Position numbers and translations under genes: made by a program. This document shows positions 25,329 to 34,189 of a stretch of DNA of 64,000 bases, one piece after another. This DNA is from Sulfitobacter noctilucae (GTDB lineage: Bacteria; Pseudomonadota; Alphaproteobacteria; Rhodobacterales; Rhodobacteraceae), in assembly GCF_000622365.1 (NCBI RefSeq), contig NZ_JASC01000014.1, forward strand, positions 248,001-312,000, read 5' to 3'. The notes under the pieces are model-generated. The model was not told the origin of the DNA and made no database searches. It saw only the letters and a list, made by a program, of their open reading frames with translations. The stretch's first letter is position 1. Every line of letters begins with the position of its first letter.

Positions 25329-26201
25329 TCAGATAACGCGCGCAGCAATGGCATCCAGCTTGGCCATCACCGCAGGGTCGCGGGCATCGGGTTGAGTCAT
25401 GATGGCAAACTCGAGGGCGCGGTCACAGCCATGCGGGCAGGGTGCCCGTGTCTCTCCGAGAAGCGCTGGCAGGCCAGCGACGAGGGTCCGCGCCTTATCA
25501 GCATTGCCCATCAGCGTAGCGATGATCGCCGTGACATCAACCTCGCCATGGTCGGGATGCCAGCTATCATAATCCGTGATCATCGCCACCGAAGCATAAC
25601 AAAGCTCCGCCTCGCGGGCGAGTTTTGCCTCGGGCATATTGGTCATGCCAATCACATCCGCCCCCCAACTATCCCGGTACATTTTAGATTCCGCCAGGGT
25701 CGAAAATTGCGGCCCCTCCATAGCGAGATAGGTGCCGCCGCGATGGACGTTTATGCCAGAATCCCGCGCCGCAGTCTCGCAGGCATCGCCCAGTCGCGGG
25801 CAGGTGGGGTGGGCCACGCTCACATGCGCCACACATCCGGTGCCAAAGAACGATTTCTCCCGCGCAAAGGTCCGGTCGATAAACTGGTCGACGATGACAA
25901 AGTCACCGGGTGCCATCGCTTCACGGAAGGAGCCACAAGCTGAAACAGAGATTACGTCGGTACAGCCCAACCGTTTGAGAGCATCAATATTGGCGCGGTA
26001 GGGCACAGTTGTCGGGCTATGGACATGCCCCCTCCCGTGCCGCGGCAGAAATGCCATCTCTACCCCGTCCAGCGTTCCGGTCAGGATTGCATCCGACGGC
26101 GTGCCCCAGGGGCTCTCAACCGTCACCCATTCCGCACCGGTTAGACCGTCGATGTCGTAAATGCCTGATCCACCGATTACGGCGATTTTTGTTTGTGTCA
26201 T
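25329..26201 (-). CDS. mtnP: S-methyl-5'-thioadenosine phosphorylase
   Basis: Cleaves methylthioadenosine, the by-product of polyamine and homoserine-lactone synthesis, to adenine and methylthioribose-1-phosphate. It has 290 residues. Motifs: AVIGGSGIYDIDGL (phosphate site), FLPRHGRGHVHSPT, ISVSACGSFREAMAPGDFVI, YLAMEGPQFSTLAES, GMTNMPEAKLAREAELCYAS and MITDYDSWH, all of the MTAP branch of purine phosphorylases. The start is the ATG at 26201 after AAAGGAA. The upstream frame stays open for 279 more bases but shows no family similarity. It is upstream of lysE and apt on the same strand and is divergent from the SulP gene. Confidence 0.93.
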   Translation of the reverse strand: MTQTKIAVIGGSGIYDIDGLTGAEWVTVESPWGTPSDAILTGTLDGVEMAFLPRHGRGHVHSPTTVPYRANIDALKRLGCTDVISVSACGSFREAMAPGDFVIVDQFIDRTFAREKSFFGTGCVAHVSVAHPTCPRLGDACETAARDSGINVHRGGTYLAMEGPQFSTLAESKMYRDSWGADVIGMTNMPEAKLAREAELCYASVAMITDYDSWHPDHGEVDVTAIIATLMGNADKARTLVAGLPALLGETRAPCPHGCDRALEFAIMTQPDARDPAVMAKLDAIAARVI

Positions 26202-26494
26202 GATGATTCCTTTGCGCACCCGGCACCCAGCGCCGCTCTTTCGCCGCAGCAAGTCAGAGGGTTCCATCAAGTGCAACCCCCTTGCGATTGAATTAAGCGC
26301 CTGGTCGCGATGGGTCCGCGCCTTTAGATGTACAAAATGCTGAAGTGCGCCCCGGCCAATCAATCGCACCGTTTGACGACCCTCGGCATGGTCGAAGACC
26401 AGCAGTTCAATCCGCACTCTTGGCAACCGCGAACAAGTGGTATAGCGAGCGCGAAATACTGATTTCCCAGACAGACCCATGCAAAGGATGCCCG

Positions 26495-28156
26495 ATGGCG
26501 CGTTCGCTCTTTCATAGTTTCACCAAAAACCTCGAAGTCACCGACCTGCGCTGGATGGCCGAGGACGGGTTTTCGGTGGCACGGTTGCGCATCGAACTGC
26601 TCTCCGGTCTGACGGTTGCGCTGGCGCTTGTACCCGAAGCGGTGGCCTTTGCTTTTGTTGCCGGGGTGCACCCGCTTGTTGGTCTTTATGCGGCCTTTCT
26701 GGTCGGTCTGATCACCGCCTTGATCGGCGGCCGGCCGGGGATGATTTCTGGTGCGACGGGTGCGTTGGCCGTTGTCATGGTGGCGCTGGTGGCGCAACAC
26801 GGTGTTGAATATCTTTTTGCTACGGTGGTCCTGATGGGGCTGCTGCAAATCTTTGCTGGCATCATGCAATGGGGTAAATTCATTCGCCTTGTGCCGCATC
26901 CTGTGATGCTGGGCTTTGTAAACGGTCTCGCTATCGTGATCTTTCTGGCCCAAATGGGCCAATTCAAGGTGCCCGGTACCATGGTCGATACCGGACATGG
27001 CATGAGCGGGGGCGAATGGCTGTCCGGCACACCCCTCTATCTGATGCTGGCCCTCGTGGCGGCGACGATGGCGATCATCTGGATCATGCCCCGGATCACC
27101 AAGCTGATCCCTGCGCCTTTGGCAGGTATTGGCATTGTCGCAGCAGTTGTGATCCTTACCGGCATGGATGTACCTCGCGTCGGCGATCTGGCCTCTATTG
27201 AAGGCGGCTTGCCGATGCCGCACATCCCCTTTGGCGACGGCTTGGGCCTTTACGGGACAGCGCTTGCGCCGCTGACGCTTGAAACGCTCTATATCATTCT
27301 GCCCTATGCGGTAATCCTCGCCGCCATCGGCCTGATTGAATCGCTGCTGACGCTCAACCTTGTGAGCGATATGACCAACACCCGTGGTGGGGCGTCACAG
27401 GAATGTGTGGCGCAAGGCGTGGCCAATACGGTCACCGGATTCTTCGGCGGCATGGGTGGTTGTGCGATGATCGGCCAATCCATGATCAACGTCAAATCGG
27501 GTGGCCGCACGCGGGTCGCAGGCATCGCCGCGGCAGTTTTCCTGCTGCTGTTTATCCTTGTCGGATCGTCCCTGATCGAACAGATCCCGCTGGCCGCTTT
27601 GGTCGGCGTGATGTTCATGGTGGTGATCGGCACCTTTGCGTGGAACTCCCTGACCATCCTGCGCAAAGTGCCGCTGACGGATGCTTTCGTGATCCTGCTG
27701 GTCACTGTTGTCACAGTCTATGAAGACCTTGCAGTCGCGGTGGTCGTTGGGGTGATCGTCTCGGCGTTGGCCTATGCCTGGAACAACGCACGGCGCATCC
27801 ATTCCAAAACCTACATCACCCCAGAAGGGGCCAAGGTGTACCAAATCCAAGGCCCGCTTTTCTTTGGCTCTGCCGAAGGCTTTACGGAACTCTTTGATGT
27901 GCACCAGGATCCGTCATTGGTGGTAGTGGATTTCGCAGACAGCCGCGTGGTGGACCAATCCGCGCTGCAAGCGATTGAAGCCATTGCAGGCAAGTACGAA
28001 GGCGCAGGCAAGCGCATCGAGCTGCGCCACCTTAGCCGCGATTGCCACAAACTGCTGAAAAAGGCAGGCCATTTGATGGTCGATAGTGACGATGATCCCG
28101 ATTACGCGCTGGCGGTGAATTATCAGGTACGTACCGGAGTGCTTGGCGGGCATTAA
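26495..28156 (+). CDS. SulP family anion transporter
   Basis: A 553-residue inner-membrane transporter of the SulP/SLC26 family, which moves sulfate, bicarbonate or related anions. It has 10-12 hydrophobic helices, starting with LRIELLSGLTVALALVPEAV and AFAFVAGVHPLVGLYAAFLV, then GRPGMISGATGALAVVMVAL. A cytoplasmic STAS domain occupies about residues 440-550 (LVVVDFADSRVVDQSALQAI). The ATG at 26495 has AAGGA six bases upstream. Substrate cannot be fixed. It stands alone with long intergenic regions on both sides. Confidence 0.9.
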   Translation: MARSLFHSFTKNLEVTDLRWMAEDGFSVARLRIELLSGLTVALALVPEAVAFAFVAGVHPLVGLYAAFLVGLITALIGGRPGMISGATGALAVVMVALVAQHGVEYLFATVVLMGLLQIFAGIMQWGKFIRLVPHPVMLGFVNGLAIVIFLAQMGQFKVPGTMVDTGHGMSGGEWLSGTPLYLMLALVAATMAIIWIMPRITKLIPAPLAGIGIVAAVVILTGMDVPRVGDLASIEGGLPMPHIPFGDGLGLYGTALAPLTLETLYIILPYAVILAAIGLIESLLTLNLVSDMTNTRGGASQECVAQGVANTVTGFFGGMGGCAMIGQSMINVKSGGRTRVAGIAAAVFLLLFILVGSSLIEQIPLAALVGVMFMVVIGTFAWNSLTILRKVPLTDAFVILLVTVVTVYEDLAVAVVVGVIVSALAYAWNNARRIHSKTYITPEGAKVYQIQGPLFFGSAEGFTELFDVHQDPSLVVVDFADSRVVDQSALQAIEAIAGKYEGAGKRIELRHLSRDCHKLLKKAGHLMVDSDDDPDYALAVNYQVRTGVLGGH

Positions 28157-28703
28157 AAGGCGAATGAGGCCGGGTTGTTTGATCCGAGCCTCGCAATACC
28201 TTACGCGCCAAACACGTTCTAATGATCGTCCAGATCAAGGTCTGACGCGCTCGTGCTGCAATAGCATGAGCGCAGATCTTCTGATCGCCTTTTACACTTG
28301 GCTATGCCCGAAAGTGGATCGCAGTCCTGAGGTGCCAAAAGTGCGCGGCATTACGCCTCTATTTCATGATTGCAACCCATTCCCGAGATGGACCAGCCTA
28401 CCAAACGGCTAAAGTGACGTACCGTTTGTACCGTCAAACCCGACTTGCGGAACGATGTTCCGGCAAGCGGTATTGGCAGGGGAAAATTTTTAGGTTTAAC
28501 TCATTTCTGGTGAGGTCGGATTGCTTCGGGAGGAAGCACCGCCTTTGAAAACTATCAGATGTTACTGATGGCTTTCAACCATGCTGGGAAAGGAAACCAG
28601 TTCGGGGAGGTTCAATTGTTGAACGTAAACGTATGCGCTCAAACGCCTCTTCTTGCTCGAGTTCCTGACCGGACAAAGGAACGTTAAAAGGGAGAGACGT
28701 GAA
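28157..28703. other. 547-base intergenic region upstream of the TRAP operon
   Basis: I see no protein gene here. Visible elements: an imperfect hairpin just after the SulP stop (arms GAGGC at 28166-28170 and GCCTC at 28188-28192) that may end that transcript; a tandem GTACCGT pair at 28419-28425 and 28428-28434; an inverted AAACGG/CCGTTT pair overlapping it (28403-28408 with 28422-28427); and a purine-rich ribosome site AAGGGAGAG at 28688-28696 for the next gene. The stretch is long enough for a regulated promoter or a small RNA, but neither can be shown by eye. Confidence 0.5.
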
Positions 28704-29894
28704 ATGAATAAGTTTATATTGTCAGCCAAGGTCGCCGTTGGGTCGGCCATTCTGGCAACCGGGCTGTCACATGTTGCAATGGCGCAGGATTATGACTGGC
28801 CACGCCTGATGGTGATTGCGACACCGGGGACATCGACGGGCAGCTTTGCCTCCACCAACGGTTGGGGTCCGGTATTCCAGAAAGAGACCGGCACCACGGT
28901 ACGTATCGTACCCGAAGACAGCGAATTGATGCGGAACCGCCGCCTGACCGAGCGTGAGGACGTCGCGATTGCATCTGTGTCCGCCGCCGAGATGGCCTCG
29001 CAGACAGAAGGCGTTGGCGGCTATGCTTCAGCGCGTGCCATTCCACAGCGGATCTTGTGGCACCACAACGATACGCCCTGGGGTTTCGTTGTTGCGGGCG
29101 ATTCTGAAATCCAGTCGCTTCAAGATATTGCCAAAGGCGGTGTGCGCGTGACCGAAGGCGTGTTTTCGCCCGCGATTGTTTCGGTTGTCACGGAAGCACT
29201 GCCCGGTTTCATTGGTCTGTCCCCCGAACAGGCGCAGGAGCAAATCGAATATGTGCCCGCCTCCAGCTACGGTGAAAACTGCCGCTCGGTTGTCGAGGGT
29301 AAATCCGATGTCGCCTATTGCTCGCCGATCTCTTCGGTGCTGTCTGAAATGGAAGGCGCACCGGGAAGCATCCGCTGGCTGCCCATGGATCCCTCAGACA
29401 AAGAAGGCTGGAACCGCTTTCTTGATTTCCGCGGTATGACAATCCCGTCGAAAGTCTCGATGGGTGTGAAAACAGCGAACGGTGTGGACTCAATGACGTC
29501 CAACTTCGTTTATGCTGTTCCCGTGACCGCAGATGTCGATTTCACCTACAACATGGCAAAATGGCTGCACCAGTCTTATGACGCGTACAAAGGCACGCAT
29601 GCGCTTGCCACGCGTATGTCTGTCGAGCAGTTCCGTCAATTTCTGAACGCCAACCCGATCCCGGTGCATGAGGGTACAGTCAAGTACCTACGCGAGATCG
29701 GCCAGTGGAGCGACGAAGACGACGCATGGAACACTGCCGCAATCGAGCAGATGGATGCATGGATTGCTGCACGCCAGGCCGGTATGAAGGCGGCGATGGA
29801 GCAAGGTCTCGAAATCAACTTCGAAAACGAAGAGTTCTTGAACCACATGGGCGAGTATACCAAAGACCTCTCGCCATTCCGCTCGCGCCTATAA
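28704..29894 (+). CDS. TAXI family TRAP transporter solute-binding protein
   Basis: Periplasmic substrate-binding component of a tripartite (TRAP) uptake system of the TAXI type. The 396-residue precursor has a signal peptide (KVAVGSAILATGLSHVAMAQ). The mature part fits the family: VIATPGTSTGSFASTNGWGP, TTVRIVPEDSELMRNRRLTE, TPWGFVVAGDSEIQSLQDIA, KGGVRVTEGVFSPAIVSVV and EGKSDVAYCSPISSVL. It is longer than the usual 310-330 residues because of an extended C-terminal helical part. The ATG at 28704 follows GGGAG. TAXI systems commonly carry glutamate or other dicarboxylates; the ligand here is unknown. The fused permease gene follows. Confidence 0.87.
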   Translation: MNKFILSAKVAVGSAILATGLSHVAMAQDYDWPRLMVIATPGTSTGSFASTNGWGPVFQKETGTTVRIVPEDSELMRNRRLTEREDVAIASVSAAEMASQTEGVGGYASARAIPQRILWHHNDTPWGFVVAGDSEIQSLQDIAKGGVRVTEGVFSPAIVSVVTEALPGFIGLSPEQAQEQIEYVPASSYGENCRSVVEGKSDVAYCSPISSVLSEMEGAPGSIRWLPMDPSDKEGWNRFLDFRGMTIPSKVSMGVKTANGVDSMTSNFVYAVPVTADVDFTYNMAKWLHQSYDAYKGTHALATRMSVEQFRQFLNANPIPVHEGTVKYLREIGQWSDEDDAWNTAAIEQMDAWIAARQAGMKAAMEQGLEINFENEEFLNHMGEYTKDLSPFRSRL

Positions 29895-29915
29895 TCGGCT
29901 TTTGAAAGCATGACC

Positions 29916-29940
29916 GGCGGAGCGGTTCTCCCGCTCCGCC
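29916..29940 (+). terminator. Intercistronic hairpin between TRAP binding protein and permease genes
   Basis: A perfect 10-bp GC-rich stem (GGCGGAGCGG / CCGCTCCGCC, loop TTCTC) is followed by ACTTTTC. It starts 22 bases past the binding-protein stop and 46 bases before the permease ATG. Such hairpins after binding-protein genes usually limit read-through or protect the upstream mRNA, giving excess binding protein. Confidence 0.75.
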
Positions 29941-29985
29941 ACTTTTCGAAATCGCGCAACAGAACGCCATACCCGGAATCACAAT

Positions 29986-31923
29986 ATGTCAGACCAACAA
30001 TCAAACACAGCCCCCCACCCCAGCGACGAGGATGCAATCCAGTTGGGTCGGCTCGGCGGCCTTTTCTCATGGACAAGCATTGCATTCGTTGTGCTCTGTA
30101 CGGGCGGTATCTCGCTTGGGCTGGCCTATGCCTTTGGCGTACCGGTGGCAGGGCAGCGCTTGATTGAAGGGCAGTATTACTGGGTCTTTATCGGCATCTT
30201 TCTCGCGGCGTCATTCATTGCCTTGCCAGCAAAGGCGAACCAGTTTTCGGTGCCGATCTATGATTGGATCGCGGCAGCCGTCGCACTGGGAATTTGCCTT
30301 TATTTCTCTACCCACGCTTGGGAAATTGTTCAGGCGGGCTGGACCAATATCTACGCAGGTGCGGTCTTGTGGGTCTTGATGCTCGAGATCGCGCGGCGGT
30401 CAGGTGGACTGCCTTTCCTGCTCGTGGTCTTCTTGCTGGGGCTTTACCCGATTGTTGCGGATTACTTCCCCGGGTTGCTGATGGGTATTCCCTACACCTT
30501 TGACCGTATGATCGAGGCCCACGTCTTCCGAACCGAAGGATTGATGGGGATCACCACCAAGATTGTTGCGGAAATCGTTCTCGGGTTTTTGGTATTTGCC
30601 GGGGTGTTGATCGCAACGGGCGCGGGTAAGTTCTTTATTGATATCGCAAATGCGGGTTTCGGTAAGTATCGCGGCGGCTCTGCCAAGGTATCTGTTGTCG
30701 CAAGCGCATTCTTCGGCTCGCTGTCAGGATCCATCTTTTCGAACATCGCGGGCACAGGCTCAATCACTATCCCAACGATGAAAAAGGCCGGATACCCACC
30801 GCATTATGCGGGCGCGATCGAAGCCTGCGCCTCCACGGGCGGTGTTGTGATGCCCCCCGTGATGGGTGCAATTGCTTTTGTCATGGCGATCACAATCGGC
30901 GTGGATTACGCGACAATTATGATCGCCGCGATCCTGCCGTCATTCCTGTTTTACTTCGGTCTGCTTATGCAAATCGACGCTTATGCAGCGCGCAACGGTT
31001 TGGTCGGGGCCGCGCCTGAAAACCTGCCATCAGCGCGTGAAGTCATGAAGCGCGGTTGGCCGTTTCTGATTGTCATGATCTTTCTGGTCTGGGGTCTGCT
31101 GTGGATGCGCTGGGAGTATTACGCCCCGTGGTACGCCAGTGCGCTGATGATCGGTCTCAGCTTTTTGCAGCGCGAGACGATGATGACCCCGCACCGCTTT
31201 TTCCAGACACTTCGGCAGGTGGGCCTGCTCGTTACGCAGACAGCTGCCATCATCATGCCGATTGCCTTTGTTGTCAGCGCGCTGACCATTACCGGCGTGA
31301 CCGGCTCCATGACCTCCGGCCTCGTCGCTTTGGGTGGGGATAACGTGTACCTGATTATCGCGCTGGGCGTACTGGCCTGTTTCATTATGGGCATGGCTGG
31401 CTTGGCGATCGTGGCTTATATTTTCCTCGCTGTAACTCTCGCACCTGCCATCATCGAGATTGGCGGCCTCAACACCATCGCGGTCCACTTCTTCATCGTG
31501 TATTACGCGATGCTGTCCGTAATAACCCCGCCGGTCGGTGCGGCCGCTTTCCTTGCCGCGACGATCGCGGGGGCCAAGCCGATGAAGACCTCCTTCACGG
31601 CGATGCGGTTGGGGATCGTCATCTACTTTGTGCCTTTGTTCTTCATGTTCCAGCCCGCGCTGGTACTGCAAGGCGATCTGATGCCTCTGATCTACGTACT
31701 TCCGTCGATCTTGATCGGCATCACGCTGCTGGCTGGCGGTCTTGAGGGATATCTGATCGGGTTCGGCGCGGTGCGTCCTGTTCTGCGGCTTCCGCTCGCA
31801 GCTGCCGGTTTTGCCTTCAGCTTTCCCGGATTGACCACCACCTTGGTCAGCGCGGTCATCGCCTTGCTTCTGGTCGTGCTGATCCGCCGGGATAACTTCA
31901 AGGCGGAAGTGGCAGCCTCGTAG
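29986..31923 (+). CDS. TRAP transporter fused permease (DctQ-DctM type)
   Basis: A 645-residue membrane protein combining the small (DctQ-like, first four helices) and large (DctM-like) TRAP permease subunits, the normal arrangement for TAXI systems. Recognisable DctM parts: GSAKVSVVASAFFGSLSGSI, FSNIAGTGSITIPTMKKAGY, GAIEACASTGGVVMPPVMGA, IALGVLACFIMGMAGLAIVA and SVITPPVGAAAFLAATIAGA. The start at 29986 (MSDQQSNT) gives a short polar N-terminus before the first helix. It uses a Na+ or H+ gradient to move the solute brought by the upstream binding protein. Confidence 0.92.
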   Translation: MSDQQSNTAPHPSDEDAIQLGRLGGLFSWTSIAFVVLCTGGISLGLAYAFGVPVAGQRLIEGQYYWVFIGIFLAASFIALPAKANQFSVPIYDWIAAAVALGICLYFSTHAWEIVQAGWTNIYAGAVLWVLMLEIARRSGGLPFLLVVFLLGLYPIVADYFPGLLMGIPYTFDRMIEAHVFRTEGLMGITTKIVAEIVLGFLVFAGVLIATGAGKFFIDIANAGFGKYRGGSAKVSVVASAFFGSLSGSIFSNIAGTGSITIPTMKKAGYPPHYAGAIEACASTGGVVMPPVMGAIAFVMAITIGVDYATIMIAAILPSFLFYFGLLMQIDAYAARNGLVGAAPENLPSAREVMKRGWPFLIVMIFLVWGLLWMRWEYYAPWYASALMIGLSFLQRETMMTPHRFFQTLRQVGLLVTQTAAIIMPIAFVVSALTITGVTGSMTSGLVALGGDNVYLIIALGVLACFIMGMAGLAIVAYIFLAVTLAPAIIEIGGLNTIAVHFFIVYYAMLSVITPPVGAAAFLAATIAGAKPMKTSFTAMRLGIVIYFVPLFFMFQPALVLQGDLMPLIYVLPSILIGITLLAGGLEGYLIGFGAVRPVLRLPLAAAGFAFSFPGLTTTLVSAVIALLLVVLIRRDNFKAEVAAS

Positions 31924-31945
31924 GTTTGCGTCAAAGCGTTAAGAA

Positions 31946-31976
31946 AGTGTCAGGCCTTTAATTATGGCCTGACACT
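31946..31976 (+). terminator. Hairpin after the TRAP permease gene
   Basis: A perfect 11-bp stem (AGTGTCAGGCC / GGCCTGACACT) with a 9-base AT loop lies 22 bases past the stop. It is not followed by a T-tract on either strand, so it may act as an mRNA-stabilising or Rho-assisted end rather than a classic terminator. Confidence 0.5.
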
Positions 31977-31981
31977 GCCCA

Positions 31982-32030
31982 AACCTCCGTTGAGGAGGTT
32001 ACAACGATGGTGCCGATCAAATTCGGATAG
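31982..32030 (+). other. Hairpin-masked ribosome site with a 7-codon mini-ORF
   Basis: AACCTCC (31982-31988) can pair with GGAGGTT (31994-32000); the second arm contains a perfect GGAGG ribosome site. Eight bases later an ATG opens the tiny frame MVPIKFG, ending in TAG at 32028-32030. The downstream gene is on the opposite strand, so this is not an obvious leader peptide. It may be the preserved head of a lost gene, or a short regulatory peptide or RNA. The bases 32031-32196 after it contain nothing I can name. Confidence 0.35.
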
Positions 32031-32196
32031 CCCCTTCGCCATGACGGTCCTGCGATGCAGAGCGCTGGTGGCATGGCCCGTTACGAAGCCTCGGTAGCTG
32101 TGGGGGGATGTCAGCGGGTCTCAATCACACCGCCAATCATCCGCCTGACTTAATAATCACCGGCGTTGCAACTCGTCGCGGATCCGTGCCGCCCCT

Positions 32197-32802
32197 TTAA
32201 TCGTCGGGACGAATGATCTCGAAGACTTCGCGGACTGCCGTGTAATCGCGATAACCCAGCCGTGACAGGGGCACAAACTTTGTCACGTCGAATCGGCCAT
32301 CCACAACGCAATCGTCGCGCATGTGAACGCCGACAACTTCGCCAAAGACGACGAAATTCGCGGCACCTTCGATCTGGATAATTTGCGTCATACGGCATTC
32401 CAGCGCTGCGGGCGCGTCCGCCACACGGGCGCAATCAATCACGTCGCAAGCGGCTTTTTCCACGCCGGCATGGGCGAATTCATCGACGCCATGGCCCAGC
32501 GTCGCAGAAGAGGCATTCATCGCATCGCGGGCGGCGTATTCGACGATGTTCACGCAAAACACCCCCGTCTCGCGGATATTGGCGACTGAATCCTTGGTGC
32601 CGTCCACATCATCCTTCACCCCGGTAGAGGCGAACATGACTTGCGGCGGCACATAAGCCACAGCGTTAAAAAAGGAATAGGGTGCCAGATTGTCATGCCC
32701 TGCGGTGTCGCGCGTCGAAATCCATCCGATAGGGCGCGGCGTGACGATGGCATTGAATGGATTATGGGGCAGGCCGTGGCCTTCTTCGGGGCGGTAAAAC
32801 AT
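32197..32802 (-). CDS. Flavin reductase family protein (FMN-binding split barrel)
   Basis: A 201-residue protein of the flavin-reductase-like / DIM6-NTAB family, which binds FMN in a split beta-barrel. Typical parts: NPFNAIVTPRPIGWISTRD at the N-terminus, LAPYSFFNAVAYVPPQVMFA, KDSVANIRETGVFCVNIV and the C-terminal LSRLGYRDYTAV. The start is the ATG at 32802 after AAAGGAA; the upstream open frame to 32946 lacks similarity. It may supply reduced flavin to a monooxygenase or act as a standalone oxidoreductase; no partner gene is adjacent. It is divergent from a GNAT gene. Confidence 0.85.
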   Translation of the reverse strand: MFYRPEEGHGLPHNPFNAIVTPRPIGWISTRDTAGHDNLAPYSFFNAVAYVPPQVMFASTGVKDDVDGTKDSVANIRETGVFCVNIVEYAARDAMNASSATLGHGVDEFAHAGVEKAACDVIDCARVADAPAALECRMTQIIQIEGAANFVVFGEVVGVHMRDDCVVDGRFDVTKFVPLSRLGYRDYTAVREVFEIIRPDD

Positions 32803-32884
32803 GCGGGACTTCCTTTGTTGGTTTGCGCCTATGGCTACCCCCATGCTAGGGCGGATGCCACCGTAAACCAGAAAGAGCCGCCCG

Positions 32885-33373
32885 TTGTACCAGTTGATCC
32901 CAGAGAGTGCGGCAGACCATTGGGAAGTCGAGGCGCTGTATGACACCTGCTTTGCGCCGGGACGCGAGGCGCTGTCTTCTTACCGGTTGCGCGATGGAAT
33001 CGCGCCGGTCGCGGGGCTAAGCCATGTGGCGCGGGATGGTGATGGTATCCTTGGGGGCGCGATCCGTTATTGGCCGGTCCGCATCGGTGAGTATGAGGCG
33101 CTGCTTTTGGGACCCGTAGCCGTGCACCCGACACGGCAAGGTGAAGGATTGGGCCGTGCCCTGATCGAGGAAAGCCTGCGGCATGCGACGCCTCCGACAT
33201 GGGATCGGGTGATGCTGGTGGGCGATGCGCCCTATTACAGCCGTTTCGGGTTCCGCCTCTTGCAAGGCGTGATCATGCCGCCGCCCACAAACCCCGAACG
33301 CGTTCTTGGCCGCGCTCTTTTGCCCGGCGCGTGGGACGGGGTTGAGGGCGAAGTGCGGCGCTGGGTGGATTGA
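32885..33373 (+). CDS. GNAT N-acetyltransferase (YhbS-like)
   Basis: A 162-residue acetyltransferase. The acetyl-CoA pyrophosphate loop is in LGPVAVHPTRQGEGLGRALI, followed by VMLVGDAPYYSRFGFRLL, the pattern of the YhbS branch (predicted small-molecule or protein N-acetylation). The most likely start is a TTG at 32885 (AGAAAGAG upstream), because no ATG occurs in frame before the conserved N-terminal helix. Non-ATG initiation suggests modest expression. It is followed 45 bases later by the EcsC-family gene on the same strand. Confidence 0.82.
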   Translation: MYQLIPESAADHWEVEALYDTCFAPGREALSSYRLRDGIAPVAGLSHVARDGDGILGGAIRYWPVRIGEYEALLLGPVAVHPTRQGEGLGRALIEESLRHATPPTWDRVMLVGDAPYYSRFGFRLLQGVIMPPPTNPERVLGRALLPGAWDGVEGEVRRWVD

Positions 33374-33418
33374 ATTACAGCCCGCCGCGCCCCACATAAG
33401 GTCAAAGAAGGATCGCAC

Positions 33419-34186
33419 ATGCAAACTAACAGCACCCTCCCGACCCCCATTGACGTTGATGCGCAGCTGGATGCGCTGGCAAAGCGCTACAAAGCGGCGG
33501 GGGGCGTCGGGATCAGCGTTCTGAACGTAATTGGCAGTTCTGCAGATAATCTTCTGGATCACTTGCCCGAAACCATTCGTCGCAATCTGGAGACAGCAAC
33601 GGTCGCCGCGTTGAATCAGGCGATGCGCGCCGCTCATTCCAGCCGCTCGGTGGTGCCGGATCAGAAAAGCTGGCTTAATCAGGCGGTAACCACAGCCATG
33701 GGTGCGGCCGGCGGGGCAGGTGGGTTGCCCACGGCGCTGGCCGAGTTGCCGGTCACGACCACGCTTCTATTGCGTGTGATCCAAGGTGTCGCGGTCGAGC
33801 ACGGGTTCGATCCAGAAGCCGAAAATGTGCAGTTTGACTGCGTGCAGGTGTTTGCTGCGGCGGGGCCACTTTCAGGAGATGACGGGGCCGATCTAGGCTT
33901 TCTGTCGGCGCGCATTGCTCTGTCGGGCAAGGCGATGCAGGCGGTGATCCACAAGGTTGCACCCAAGCTCGCTGTCGTGCTGGGTCAAAAGCTGGCGGCG
34001 CAGGCGGTGCCGGTGCTGGGCGCAGTAGCGGGTGCTGCGACCAACTATGCCTACACGAGCTACTATCAGGACGTGGCCCATGTGCATTTCGGCCTGCGCC
34101 GCTTGGCCATTGATGGTGACGTGCCGCATGACGAATTGCTGCGCGGTTTGGCACAACGCATGGGCAGGCCTGCGGTCAAGGGCTGA
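33419..34186 (+). CDS. EcsC family protein
   Basis: A 255-residue protein of the EcsC family. Marks are SVLNVIGSSADNLLDHLPET near the N-terminus, AGGLPTALAELPVTTTLLLR and ALSGKAMQAVIHKVAPKLAV, then AQAVPVLGAVAGAATNYAYT, a glycine/alanine-rich membrane-prone segment. The name comes from the Bacillus ecs locus, but the biochemical role of these proteins is unknown. It has a good ribosome site (GAAGGA) before the ATG. Its stop is 3 bases from the stop of modC on the other strand. Confidence 0.85.
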   Translation: MQTNSTLPTPIDVDAQLDALAKRYKAAGGVGISVLNVIGSSADNLLDHLPETIRRNLETATVAALNQAMRAAHSSRSVVPDQKSWLNQAVTTAMGAAGGAGGLPTALAELPVTTTLLLRVIQGVAVEHGFDPEAENVQFDCVQVFAAAGPLSGDDGADLGFLSARIALSGKAMQAVIHKVAPKLAVVLGQKLAAQAVPVLGAVAGAATNYAYTSYYQDVAHVHFGLRRLAIDGDVPHDELLRGLAQRMGRPAVKG

Positions 34187-34189
34187 CGT

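Noticed and set aside
26202-26480. A 92-residue upstream extension of mtnP.
   Set aside because: The family start with AAAGGAA at 26201 is clear, and the extension has no MTAP similarity; it overlaps the promoter region of the divergent SulP gene.
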